DNA from: Acinetobacter sp. TR3
Lineage (GTDB): Bacteria > Pseudomonadota > Gammaproteobacteria > Pseudomonadales > Moraxellaceae
Assembly (NCBI RefSeq): GCF_027105055.1
Contig: NZ_CP114264.1
Location: forward strand, 3,211,860 to 3,275,859
DNA: 64,000 nt
Reading direction: 5' to 3'
Made by a program: the position numbers and the translations under genes. The notes under the pieces were generated by a model. That model saw only the letters and a program-made list of their open reading frames with translations, had not been told where the DNA came from and made no database searches. This document shows positions 31,840 to 40,403 of the stretch, piece by piece (the first letter of the stretch is position 1; every line of letters starts with the position of its first letter).

Positions 31840-33201
31840 ATGCATCTGCATATTCTGGGTATTTGTGGCACCTTTATGGGGTCTTTGGCTCTACTCGCAC
31901 GAGATTTAGGACATAAAGTCACAGGCTCAGATGCCAATGTTTATCCACCGATGTCAACTCAACTAGAAAATGCGGGTATCGGGTTAATGCAAGGCTATGA
32001 TCGTAGCCATTTACAACCGCATCCCGATCTTGTCATCGTCGGCAATGCCATGAAACGTGGTATTGATGCCATCGAATACATGCTCAACGAAGGACTCCCT
32101 TATATTTCAGGTCCACAATTTCTAGCTGATCATGTACTACAAGGCAAACATGTCCTCGGTGTGGCAGGTACACATGGTAAAACCACAACCACAACCATGT
32201 TGGCTTGGGTATTGGATCAAGCAGGTTTAAATCCGGGTTTCTTGATCGGCGGCGTACCGCTTGGTTTTAGTGAGAGCGCACGTCTAGGTGGTGGAAAATA
32301 TTTCTGTGTAGAAGCCGATGAATATGACTCTGCCTTCTTCGATAAACGTTCTAAGTTCGTTCACTATCATCCAAAAACTGCGATTTTAAATAATCTTGAA
32401 TTTGATCATGCCGACATCTTTGATGACCTCGCTGCCATTCAAAAACAGTTCCATCATTTAGTGCGTACCATTCCAAGTGAAGGTCGTATTATTGCGCCAA
32501 TTACTGAAACCAATATTGATGAAGTACTAGAACAGGGCTGTTGGACGCCTGTGGTTCGTACTAGTCTTGAGCCAAATGACCAAGCTGCTTTATCTGCGGC
32601 GCTGATCAGTGCCGATGGCAGTCATTTTAACGTGCTTGAACACAGTCAAGTGATCGGTACAGTCAAATGGAATATGACAGGGCAACATAGCGTTGCCAAT
32701 GCTTTGGCGACGATTGCTGCGGCACAACATGTGGGTGTAACGATTGAACAAGCCTGTGAAGCTTTATCCAACTTCGGTGGTGTTAAACGCCGTATGGAGC
32801 TGTTAGGCACGGTACGTGGCATCGAAGTCTACGATGACTTTGCCCATCACCCAACTGCGATTGAAACCACATTGGACGGCGCACGTAAACGTCTAGGCGA
32901 ACGTAAACTTTGGGCGATCATTGAACCTCGTTCTAACACCATGCGTATGGGCAGCCATAAAGATGGTTTGGCACATTCAGCGCGTTTGGCTGATGAAGTG
33001 ATTTGGTATCAACCAGAAGGTTTGGATTGGGATCTACAACCTGTGATCTCTGCGTCATCAAACAAGGCTGAAGTCAGCCGTTCATTAGATGACATCATTG
33101 CCCGTGTGGTGAATGAAGCAGGTGAGGGCGATGCTGTGGTCATCATGTCCAATGGTGGCTTTGGTGGATTACACCAAAAGTTGATTAAGGCTTTATCGTA
33201 A
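31840..33201 (+). CDS. mpl: UDP-MurNAc:L-Ala-gamma-D-Glu-mDAP ligase
   Basis: The protein has 453 residues from ATG 31840, with GGAG nine bases before; a GTG 15 bases earlier is in frame but overlaps that ribosome site. Mur-ligase features are present: ILGICGTFMGSLALLARDLG, the ATP loop VAGTHGKTTTTTMLAW, EADEYDSAFFDKRSKFVHYH and YDDFAHHPTAIETTLDGAR. Mpl reattaches recovered murein tripeptide to UDP-MurNAc in peptidoglycan recycling. The gene stands alone and is followed by a palindrome-rich non-coding stretch. Confidence 0.95.
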   Translation: MHLHILGICGTFMGSLALLARDLGHKVTGSDANVYPPMSTQLENAGIGLMQGYDRSHLQPHPDLVIVGNAMKRGIDAIEYMLNEGLPYISGPQFLADHVLQGKHVLGVAGTHGKTTTTTMLAWVLDQAGLNPGFLIGGVPLGFSESARLGGGKYFCVEADEYDSAFFDKRSKFVHYHPKTAILNNLEFDHADIFDDLAAIQKQFHHLVRTIPSEGRIIAPITETNIDEVLEQGCWTPVVRTSLEPNDQAALSAALISADGSHFNVLEHSQVIGTVKWNMTGQHSVANALATIAAAQHVGVTIEQACEALSNFGGVKRRMELLGTVRGIEVYDDFAHHPTAIETTLDGARKRLGERKLWAIIEPRSNTMRMGSHKDGLAHSARLADEVIWYQPEGLDWDLQPVISASSNKAEVSRSLDDIIARVVNEAGEGDAVVIMSNGGFGGLHQKLIKALS

Positions 33202-33695
33202 TTAACCTCAACACTTTCTCTAACTTATTGAAAAACTATTGCCTCAACGGAGTCTTGCAAGTTCTTATCTAATTTCTGGATCAGCCTGCGGCTCGCCCTA
33301 CTTTTCTTTCGGGAAAAGTAGGCAAAACCATTGTCATCTGCAAAACCTGTCCTCTTCTTGCATTAATCAACATATATCGCAGAAACAGTCTCTTACTTAA
33401 ACCACGCAGGTTGCAGATGACGTTTCCGAGTATCACATTTCCTCGAAGTTATATTAATTCAGATCGTGACAGGCGGCATGGATGCCGCCAGTTGAGCAGT
33501 TCTTGCGCTGCTTTTCAAAGCAGTGCTTTGAAAAATTGCTCAGGATGTACCCTCTGCTCAACAAAAGATTTTTGTTACTTTTCATCTTTGAAAAGTAAGG
33601 AAACGCCTATACCCAAACAACTCGACTATTCAGCCTATATGAGGCTGTGAAATATTGCCGAATAAACATATTTGTCCATGCATTTAAAATTGCAA
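33202..33695. repeat. Palindrome-rich non-coding element downstream of mpl
   Basis: The stretch holds four strong perfect hairpins: 33297-33322 (CCTACTTTTC/GAAAAGTAGG), 33472-33489 (GGCGGCAT/ATGCCGCC), 33512-33534 (TTTTCAAAGCA/TGCTTTGAAAA, one-base centre) and 33575-33598 (TTACTTTTCA/TGAAAAGTAA). The first and last share the ACTTTTC...GAAAAGT core, so the 300-bp block is framed by related hairpins. Small open frames inside it have no ribosome site and are not credible. It looks like a dispersed structural repeat or a degenerate element; copy number elsewhere is unknown. Confidence 0.55.
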
Positions 33696-34439
33696 TCAAC
33701 TCAGTTTATTCACCAATTTTAACGGCAAAATCTTCATTGCAATCCCCATTGGCAACCATGGCCACTGCGGCACATAAGCCTTCACTGGTTCCTTCTCAAT
33801 CGCTTTCACCAAAGCCTTACTTCCCGTTTTCTCATCCACCTCAAATGGTAACTTCTTCGCACCTTCATTCAACTCAGTTCGAATATAACCAGGGAAAATC
33901 GTCGAGACTTTGATTGGAGTATGCAGCAACTCAGCACGAATCCCTTCAGCCAAATGTGCCACCGCTGCCTTACTGGCTGCATAGGTCGATAAATGCTTGG
34001 GTAAACCACGCATCGCACTCATGGACGAAATCATCACCAAATGGCCTTTATTTTGCGCTCTAAAGATTTCAACCGCCGCTTCACACTGTGCCAGTGCCGA
34101 AATAAAATTGGTTTCAGCCGTAGCGCGGTTTACATCAAAATGCCCTTTACCGATACGACGACCTTCGCCTACACCTGCATTGACAATGATTCGGTCAATT
34201 GTCCCAAATTCTTGCTGAAAAGCTTTAAAAACCGTAAACACATCATCGTAATGAGTGACATCTAATACCTTGATACCCACTTGAATTGAATACTGGCTTT
34301 GTAATTCTTGCTTTAGTGTTTCTAAGCGCTCTAAACGTCGTGCACAAAGGGCAAGATTATAGCCTTTGGCGGCAAATTCACGCGCCATGCCTGCGCCCAA
34401 ACCCGAGCTTGCCCCTGTAATTAAAATCGTCTTTGCCAT
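33696..34439 (-). CDS. Short-chain dehydrogenase/reductase
   Basis: The protein has 247 residues from the ATG at 34439 (MAKTILITG), preceded by AGGTGG; an in-frame GTG nine bases upstream is less likely. The SDR pattern is complete: TGASSGLGAG for cofactor, VNAGVGEGRRIG, the catalytic Ser in VMISSMSAMRG and Tyr/Lys in STYAASKAAVAHLAEG. It is the last gene of a minus-strand operon with a phosphatase-like protein, an APH-type kinase and an acyl-CoA dehydrogenase. An SDR also occurs in the lva (levulinate) cluster with similar neighbours, so a role on hydroxy- or ketoacyl substrates is plausible but unproven. Confidence 0.87.
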   Translation of the reverse strand: MAKTILITGASSGLGAGMAREFAAKGYNLALCARRLERLETLKQELQSQYSIQVGIKVLDVTHYDDVFTVFKAFQQEFGTIDRIIVNAGVGEGRRIGKGHFDVNRATAETNFISALAQCEAAVEIFRAQNKGHLVMISSMSAMRGLPKHLSTYAASKAAVAHLAEGIRAELLHTPIKVSTIFPGYIRTELNEGAKKLPFEVDEKTGSKALVKAIEKEPVKAYVPQWPWLPMGIAMKILPLKLVNKLS

Positions 34440-34455
34440 GCCTGCCACCTATTTT

Positions 34456-35154
34456 TTAAATCCATGTTAAAAGTTCAGCATCACGCGCTTTTAAATAATG
34501 ATGCTCATTAAAACTGAGTAATTGCAAACGACCATCTGTCCAACGCAATGTGGTGATACTGGCATTGGCAATCGACCAATTCAGCGCAAAGATCTGCTTT
34601 GCATTCAAACCCAATACTTTACCTACCGCCACAGAAATCACACCGCCTGAACTAAACACCACCGCCTGACGGGGTTGCGTAGCATCAATCTTCTGACACA
34701 AGCCGTGCAAAGCACTTTCTACACGCGATTGAAAGCCTAACCAAGTCTCATGATATTCATGGTCATATTGTTCTCCAATCCAGCGATCAATCGCCCCATC
34801 AAAAATTTTGGCGAGGTAAGCACGTGGATTGGCCACCAAATCAACATCCTGTTTCAGCAATTCAGGTTGATTAAAACGCGGTTCGTATTGTGCAAACACC
34901 TGTTGATGATCAAACTCATTCCATGCAGATTCGGTTTGAATCGGCGCATCACAAAAACTTTGCGATAAAGCGAGTTGCGCCGTCTGCTGATGACGTTGCA
35001 TTGAACCTGCAACCACTAAAGGCGTTTGTTTTAGGGTTTGTTTAAAAAAATCACCCACAACCTGTGCCTGTTGTTCACCTTTAGCTGAAAGCTGATCATA
35101 GCTCGCTGCACCAAAGGATGCTTGCCCATGCCGCACCAAATAAATCGTGCTCAT
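34456..35154 (-). CDS. Histidine phosphatase family protein
   Basis: The protein has 232 residues. The N-terminus MSTIYLVRHGQASFGAASYD has the RHG catalytic motif of the phosphoglycerate-mutase-like superfamily. QLSAKGEQQAQVVGDFF and the second catalytic-histidine region VVFSSGGVISVAVGKVLG follow; in the latter the usual GH is replaced by SSGG, so the second histidine is not in its normal place. The gene overlaps the stop of the APH-type kinase gene by 4 bp (ATGA), implying coupled translation and a shared pathway. The substrate is unknown. Confidence 0.82.
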   Translation of the reverse strand: MSTIYLVRHGQASFGAASYDQLSAKGEQQAQVVGDFFKQTLKQTPLVVAGSMQRHQQTAQLALSQSFCDAPIQTESAWNEFDHQQVFAQYEPRFNQPELLKQDVDLVANPRAYLAKIFDGAIDRWIGEQYDHEYHETWLGFQSRVESALHGLCQKIDATQPRQAVVFSSGGVISVAVGKVLGLNAKQIFALNWSIANASITTLRWTDGRLQLLSFNEHHYLKARDAELLTWI

Positions 35155-36272
35155 TGTTTTAAAATATCCTGTAGTTTTGCAGCATATTCAGGAATCAACT
35201 GCTGTGCTTCAGTATTGTTTTGGGCTATCAGTTTTAAAGCCCGAATATGTAAGGCATGAATCAAAATCCAAAAACCCTTAAAGGCAGGATTATCAGTTTG
35301 CTGATGGTAATAACGATAATAAATCTGTTGCGCAATCACGGCTAAACGAAACAAACCAAACACTTCATAAAAAGCCCAATTCGTTGGTTGCAAACCTGTT
35401 TTTTCCAGATAGTAATCCACCACCTGTTGACGTGTCAGCATACCTTTTAAATTGGTCGGTTGGCGGCGGCTTGATTTCATCAGCGCATCATCATCCTCTT
35501 GAATCCAGTAGGCGAGGGCACCGCCCAAATCCATCAATGGATCACCGAGTGTCGCCATTTCCCAATCTAGCACCCCAATCACTTGAGTCGGCTGTTGTGG
35601 ATCTAAAATGACATTATCAAAACGCCAGTCATTATGAATTACACAAGTTTTAGAATCGGCAGGAATATGTTGCTGTAGCCATTGGCGAACAAAGGCAAAA
35701 TCAGGCACATTCGGCGTGAGTGCTTTGCTATAACGTGCATCCCAACCTTCGACTTGACGGCGACAATAACCTTCACCTTTGCCCAGTTGTTCCAATTCTG
35801 TACCTTGATAAGGTACTTGATGCAGTTCAATCAATTTATCTAGAACATTCAGGCACAATTGCTGTACCTGTTGCTCATCTAACTGTAATTCTTTCGGTAA
35901 ATTGGCGCGTGGAATAATTCCCTCAATCCGATTCATGACATAGAAGTCACAGCCAATCACGCTCTCGTCCTGACACAATGCGACCATCTCAGGTAGGACA
36001 GGGTAGAACGGCGCAAGATGCTTCTGCACATTGTATTCACGCGCCATATCATGCGCTGATTTGGCTTTGGTACCTTTGGGTGGACGACGTAAAATGAGAT
36101 CAGCATTGTCATACTGCAAACGATAGGTCCAATTCGATGCGCCACCCGAATATTGGGTCACTTGTGCCTGTCCTTGTAGATTTACACCTTGGTCTTTTAA
36201 CCACGTTTCCACTGCGGAAATATCCAATTCTTCACCGTGACGAACCTGACCGCCAACATCAATTACTGCCAT
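35151..36272 (-). CDS. APH-family phosphotransferase (ACAD10/11, LvaA-like)
   Basis: The protein has 373 residues and belongs to the kinase-like phosphotransferase family of choline kinase and aminoglycoside phosphotransferases. Visible are the nucleotide region YSGGASNWTYRLQYDNADLI, the catalytic loop CVIHNDWRFDNVIL (Asp and Asn) and the metal-binding GVLDWEMATLGDPLMDLG. The last two motifs are those of the APH domain of human ACAD10/11 and of Pseudomonas LvaA, which phosphorylate 4-hydroxyacyl-CoA. The next gene in the operon is the matching acyl-CoA dehydrogenase, which strengthens that reading. It is probably cytosolic and not an antibiotic-resistance gene. Confidence 0.85.
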   Translation of the reverse strand: MAVIDVGGQVRHGEELDISAVETWLKDQGVNLQGQAQVTQYSGGASNWTYRLQYDNADLILRRPPKGTKAKSAHDMAREYNVQKHLAPFYPVLPEMVALCQDESVIGCDFYVMNRIEGIIPRANLPKELQLDEQQVQQLCLNVLDKLIELHQVPYQGTELEQLGKGEGYCRRQVEGWDARYSKALTPNVPDFAFVRQWLQQHIPADSKTCVIHNDWRFDNVILDPQQPTQVIGVLDWEMATLGDPLMDLGGALAYWIQEDDDALMKSSRRQPTNLKGMLTRQQVVDYYLEKTGLQPTNWAFYEVFGLFRLAVIAQQIYYRYYHQQTDNPAFKGFWILIHALHIRALKLIAQNNTEAQQLIPEYAAKLQDILKQ

Positions 36273-36287
36273 TTGCTTTTATCCTTA

Positions 36288-37517
36288 TCAACGACCATAG
36301 CCACGTTTTTTGAGTTCTAATTTGGCAATCATGCCTTTATGAACCTCATCTGGTCCATCAGCTAAACGTAAACTGCGTGCTTGGTTAAAAAATGCAGTCA
36401 GTGGGGTATCACGTGAAACACCTTCGCCACCGTGGATTTGAATCGCCATATCCACCACGTTTTGTAATACAGTCGGTGCAACCACTTTAATTGCTGAGAT
36501 TTCCGTAAGTGCAGCCATATTACCTAAAGTGTCCATCTTGTAAGCGGCATACAGCGTTAATAAACGGGCTTGGTCGATTTGCACACGTGCTTCCGCGACT
36601 CGTTCTAAATTGCCGCCTAATTTAAGTAACTCTTTACCAAAGGCTTTACGTGACATGCCTCGATCAATCATCAGCTCCAATGCTTTTTCTGCTGCGCCAA
36701 TACAACGCATGCAATGATGGATTCGCCCAGGCCCTAAACGCCCTTGTGCAATTTCAAAACCTTGTCCTGCACCACCAATAAAGTTGCCGACAGGCACACG
36801 TACATTGTCAAAACTGACCTGTCCATGTCCATGCGGTGCATCATAGTCACCAAAGACTGGCAACATTCTTTCAATCGTCACACCTTGCGTTTCAATTGGA
36901 ACAAGTACCATTGAATGTTGATGATGACGGTCTTTGTTAGGATCTGGGGTATAGGCCATGAAAATAATCACTTTGGCATTGGGATCACCCAAGCCCGATG
37001 ACCACCATTTACGCCCATTCAAGACAATTTCATCACCTTCAATCACTGCAGTGGCCTGCATATTAGTAGCATCACTAGAAGCCACCGCAGGCTCAGTCAT
37101 ACAGAACACTGAACGGATTTCACCAGCAAGCAGGGGTTGTAACCATTGTCGTTTTTGCTCATCGCTACCATAACGCCACAACACTTCCATATTGCCGCTA
37201 TCAGGCGCATTACAGTTAAATACAGTTGGTGCAAGTAAGCTACGCCCAGTCAGTTCGGCAATATGCGCATATTCCTGAACCGATAAACCAGCACCCAATT
37301 CCGCATCGGGCAAAAACATATTCCATAAGCCAGCCGCTTTAGCTTTATTCTTGAGCTGTTCGAGTTGCGCTGGCCATTGCCATTTGGTCCAGTCCCCATC
37401 GACATTTAAATGATGCACTTCATCCCAAAATGCTTTTTCAATCGGTTCTATTTCTTGTTGAATAAAGGCTTGCGTTCGTGCAATAAAATCCTGTGCGCGC
37501 TCAGATAATGCAAACAT
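36288..37517 (-). CDS. Acyl-CoA dehydrogenase (ACAD10/11, LvaC-like)
   Basis: The protein has 409 residues from the third of three consecutive ATG codons (37517), which lies eight bases from GAGGG; starts at 37520 or 37523 are possible. Typical features include FCMTEPAVASSDATNMQATA (FAD and substrate), GLGDPNAKVIIFMAYT, LGPGRIHHCMRCIGAAEKAL and the C-terminal IHGGEGVSRDTPLTAFFNQA. The RIHHCMR segment is the ACAD10/11 type. It is probably the first gene of the operon ACAD-APH-phosphatase-SDR, and it may eliminate phosphate from 4-phosphoacyl-CoA to give an enoyl-CoA. A parS-like sequence (14 of 16 bases) lies at 36405-36420. Confidence 0.88.
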   Translation of the reverse strand: MFALSERAQDFIARTQAFIQQEIEPIEKAFWDEVHHLNVDGDWTKWQWPAQLEQLKNKAKAAGLWNMFLPDAELGAGLSVQEYAHIAELTGRSLLAPTVFNCNAPDSGNMEVLWRYGSDEQKRQWLQPLLAGEIRSVFCMTEPAVASSDATNMQATAVIEGDEIVLNGRKWWSSGLGDPNAKVIIFMAYTPDPNKDRHHQHSMVLVPIETQGVTIERMLPVFGDYDAPHGHGQVSFDNVRVPVGNFIGGAGQGFEIAQGRLGPGRIHHCMRCIGAAEKALELMIDRGMSRKAFGKELLKLGGNLERVAEARVQIDQARLLTLYAAYKMDTLGNMAALTEISAIKVVAPTVLQNVVDMAIQIHGGEGVSRDTPLTAFFNQARSLRLADGPDEVHKGMIAKLELKKRGYGR

Positions 37518-37622
37518 CATCATTTCCCTCAATGTAAAATGTGGCGAATATTGATTCGCTGCTTTACATCACCATAAGCGAAAATTTATTATGAATGAAA
37601 TGATTTTATTTTATTCAAAACT

Positions 37623-38555
37623 ATGAATCAGATTCATAATAGCAACCCATTGGAAGTGGGACATTTTCATCGAATTGATATTAATTTATATCCGCTTTTT
37701 ATTGCGATTTTTGAACAAAAAAGTATTTCTAAAGCTGCACAACTGCTCTGTATCAGCCAATCTGCGGTCAGTCATGCTTTACAACGTTTACGTGTACAAC
37801 TTAAAGATGAACTGTTTGTGCGTAGTGGGCAAAAAATGCTACCCACCCCCTATGCCGAGCAAATTTATCAGCCGATTCAAATGGCTTTATTGAGTATTCA
37901 AAAGATCGCTATGCCTCAGCAAGATTTTATGCCGAGCATGCTACAAAGTATAAAAATCGCGATTCATGATGAAATCGAACCCATTATTTTTCCTCAATTG
38001 GTCAATCACTTTGCGAAACAAAACCTGAATATCCAGTTTTTTAGCTCTAAACTCGATCGTAAAAATATGTTGGCTGATCTTTCTGCACAACAAATTGATT
38101 TTGTAATTGATTTAGTACAGCCATATCAAGCCAATTTACAGTTTGAAAACCTGATTGAAGATCATTTTGTGGTCTGTACTCAGCAAGCTGAAATGGATTT
38201 ATCTCTGTATTTATCATCACCACACATTGGTGTCTCATCACGGCGTACAGGCTTATTATTGGAAGATATTTATCTTAATCGCCAACAATTGTCTCGGCAA
38301 ATTTTTCTACGCTGCCAGCACTATTCGACAGCTTTACAGGTATTAGCGCAGCATCCAGATGCAATACTGACTGTCCCTCAAAGTATCCTTAAACATTTGC
38401 ACTATTCAAAGGATTTACAGATTCATGCGCTCCCGATTGAATTACCCAAAATCAATATGGGTATGTATTGGCATGAGCATGTCAAACACAATGCAAGACA
38501 TCAGTTTTTACGCGCAGAGATTTTGAAAATTTTTAATCCTGACTTAATTTGCTGA
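37623..38555 (+). CDS. LysR-family regulator divergent from the ACAD operon
   Basis: The protein has 310 residues. The HTH is at about 22-75 (LYPLFIAIFEQKSISKAAQL and LCISQSAVSHALQRLRVQL, then ELFVRSGQKMLPTPYA). The C-terminal effector domain is of normal length. The subfamily resembles NodD/PcaQ-type proteins with the D-L-Y/N-L start. It has no clear ribosome site before ATG 37623, so the start is uncertain. The roughly 105-bp divergent spacer contains TTCGCT...AGCGAA, a possible operator. It probably controls the acyl-CoA dehydrogenase operon. Confidence 0.87.
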   Translation: MNQIHNSNPLEVGHFHRIDINLYPLFIAIFEQKSISKAAQLLCISQSAVSHALQRLRVQLKDELFVRSGQKMLPTPYAEQIYQPIQMALLSIQKIAMPQQDFMPSMLQSIKIAIHDEIEPIIFPQLVNHFAKQNLNIQFFSSKLDRKNMLADLSAQQIDFVIDLVQPYQANLQFENLIEDHFVVCTQQAEMDLSLYLSSPHIGVSSRRTGLLLEDIYLNRQQLSRQIFLRCQHYSTALQVLAQHPDAILTVPQSILKHLHYSKDLQIHALPIELPKINMGMYWHEHVKHNARHQFLRAEILKIFNPDLIC

Positions 38556-38629
38556 AGATTTGCACATTTGCTAAAAATGTGTAATTCTATATACACATTT
38601 GGATGTCACCATCCATACAGAATTAGTTT

Positions 38630-38840
38630 GACAAGGGGAGTAGCCTCCTCCAAACCTAGGTAGTGTAGTTTAAATACTTAGGTGTCAGAGCTTCGTCATT
38701 ACACTTTGCAAAAAGTCGGACTCTGAGCATCACAATCAATTTGTGATGTAGGCAAGACCTTGATCATGTTGAAACAGATGTATTTATTCATCTAGCAACT
38801 GGTCAAGGTTTTTTTATGTCCAGTTGCTAGATAGGGAGTT
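38630..38840 (+). ncRNA. yybP-ykoY (manganese-type) riboswitch and expression platform
   Basis: AAGGGGAGTAGC at 38633 starts the conserved core, with GCTTCGTCA in the middle and GGCAAGACC at 38751, the family's 3' consensus. After the core, ACCTTGATC can pair with GGTCAAGGT (38757-38809) followed by T7, an intrinsic terminator. Alternatively, ATCTAGCAACTGG (38790-38802) can pair perfectly with CCAGTTGCTAGAT (38820-38832), next to the ribosome site AGGGAG. The two hairpins exclude each other. The downstream gene is a TerC/Alx homologue, as for alx in E. coli. Mn2+ (and high pH in alx) is the known signal. Confidence 0.82.
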
Positions 38841-38843
38841 GTG

Positions 38844-39800
38844 ATGGAAACTATCGGTAATCTATGGCTGTATGTCGTATTCTTCGGCCTTGTCACAGTC
38901 ATGCTTTTGGTCGATTTTTTAGGCTTTAAACAAAAACAAAACCAAGATGTTCCAATCAAGCAAGCCGCTTACTGGAGTATTGCTTGGGTCACTGTAGCAA
39001 TGCTATTTGGTGGGGGATTGTGGCTCTATCTACAGCAAACAGTAGGGCTCACCCTTGCGAATCAAAAAACCATGGAATACTTCGCAGGTTATCTACTGGA
39101 AAAATCACTGGCAATTGATAACGTCTTCGTTTGGCTGATGATCTTCGCAGCATTTGCAATTCCATCTGCATTGCAACGTAAAATCTTACTTTATGGTGTA
39201 TTAGGTGCGATTGTTTTAAGAACCATCTTTATCTTTATTGGGGCTTGGTTCGTTCAAGAATTTTCTTGGGTACTTTATATCTTCGGTGCATTCCTTGTGT
39301 ATACAGGTTTTAAATTCTTGAAAGGTCAAGATGAAGAAACCAATATTGAAGATATTAAATTACTGAAATGGTTACGCAAACACATGCGTATTACCCCTCA
39401 ACTTGAAGGTAATAAATTTTTCGTCCGTCAAAATGGCGTGTTATGGGCAACACCTTTATTTTTAGTTTTAATCTTAGTTGAAGCATCTGATGTTATTTTC
39501 GCGGTTGACTCTATTCCTGCGATTTTCGCGGTAACCAGTGACCCGTTCATTGTCCTGACTGCAAACCTGATGGCGATTCTAGGCCTACGTGCAATGTTCT
39601 TCTTACTTGCTGGCGCTGCATCTAAATTACATTATTTGCCTTATGGTTTAGGCATTATCTTATTGTTTATTGGTGCGAAGATGTTATTGCTTGATGTATT
39701 CCATATGCCAATCTGGATCTCACTCGGCTTTATTATTGTAACTTTGACAATCACTGCTTATTTGTCATTACGTCACAACAAAAAACAACCGCAATCTTAA
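38844..39800 (+). CDS. TerC/Alx-family membrane protein
   Basis: The protein has 318 residues from ATG 38844, preceded by AGGGAG; a GTG one codon earlier is too close to it. It has about eight or nine transmembrane helices with the conserved acidic motifs of the TerC family: GYLLEKSLAIDNVFVWLMIF near residue 85 and ILVEASDVIFAVDSIPAIFA near residue 215, both ending in D-N-V or D-S-I-P. E. coli Alx exports manganese, and the yybP-ykoY leader just upstream supports the same role here. It is monocistronic, with its own terminator. Confidence 0.9.
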   Translation: METIGNLWLYVVFFGLVTVMLLVDFLGFKQKQNQDVPIKQAAYWSIAWVTVAMLFGGGLWLYLQQTVGLTLANQKTMEYFAGYLLEKSLAIDNVFVWLMIFAAFAIPSALQRKILLYGVLGAIVLRTIFIFIGAWFVQEFSWVLYIFGAFLVYTGFKFLKGQDEETNIEDIKLLKWLRKHMRITPQLEGNKFFVRQNGVLWATPLFLVLILVEASDVIFAVDSIPAIFAVTSDPFIVLTANLMAILGLRAMFFLLAGAASKLHYLPYGLGIILLFIGAKMLLLDVFHMPIWISLGFIIVTLTITAYLSLRHNKKQPQS

Positions 39801-39807
39801 TACATCA

Positions 39808-39845
39808 TATAGGGCATCTAATAAAAATTTGGATGCCCTATTATT
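39808..39845 (+). terminator. Terminator of the TerC/Alx gene
   Basis: ATAGGGCATC and GATGCCCTAT arms with a 13-nt loop and TTATTT after it, nine bp past the stop. Confidence 0.82.
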
Positions 39846-39993
39846 TAAAATATAAGAATAGACTATACATTAAAAAAACAGATCAATATGATATGTCGGC
39901 TTATCACTTTTATCTTTCTTAATCAGAAACATAATAAACAAGACTTGCTCACATATTTATGTCGATCAAGCAAATTAAAATGAGTGGGGTCTC

Positions 39994-40383
39994 ATGCGTT
40001 CTAAAAAAATTAATCTTGTAGTTGTACCATTATTACTGAGTGCTTGCAGCCATAATGATGGGCCGCTAGTACAAGATGTTTATAACAATCAATATGATTG
40101 TGCAACAGACTGGAATACTGAAACTTGTGAAGAAGAAAATAGCTCAGGGGGTGGAAGTTCTACTGCTGGCGTTCGTTATTATGGTGGCTTTGGTTCTGGG
40201 CGTTATTTAGGACCACAATATTATCAACATAATCGTGAAGTCTCTTTTAAAGGCAACACCTTGAGACCACATACCAATCTCAGTGTGGGACAACCTTCAA
40301 TTTCAACCACTGCAAAACGCTATTCTGTATCATCACCTATTCGTGGCGGTTTCGGTCGTGGCGGCTCATCATTTGGTGGCTAA
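39994..40383 (+). CDS. YgiB-like (DUF1190) lipoprotein
   Basis: The protein has 129 residues. The N-terminus MRSKKINLVVVPLLLSACSH has a lipobox (LLSAC). The mature protein contains YNNQYDCATDWNTETCEEE, with a cysteine pair, and ends in a Gly/Arg/Ser-rich tail (RGGFGRGGSSFGG). These match the YgiB/DUF1190 family, although it is shorter than E. coli YgiB. The glutathionylspermidine-synthase-like gene follows 20 bp later, the same pairing as ygiB-ygiC. An envelope role is likely but unknown. Confidence 0.72.
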   Translation: MRSKKINLVVVPLLLSACSHNDGPLVQDVYNNQYDCATDWNTETCEEENSSGGGSSTAGVRYYGGFGSGRYLGPQYYQHNREVSFKGNTLRPHTNLSVGQPSISTTAKRYSVSSPIRGGFGRGGSSFGG

Positions 40384-40403
40384 TTAAAAGACTGAAACTC
40401 AAG

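Noticed and set aside
33411..33913. Small genes in the stretch after mpl
   Set aside because: The frames run through perfect hairpins or antisense to the SDR gene, lack ribosome sites and give low-quality peptides.
35151..36272. Aminoglycoside resistance gene
   Set aside because: The family is shared, but the motifs and the neighbouring acyl-CoA dehydrogenase match the ACAD10/11 and LvaA kinases.
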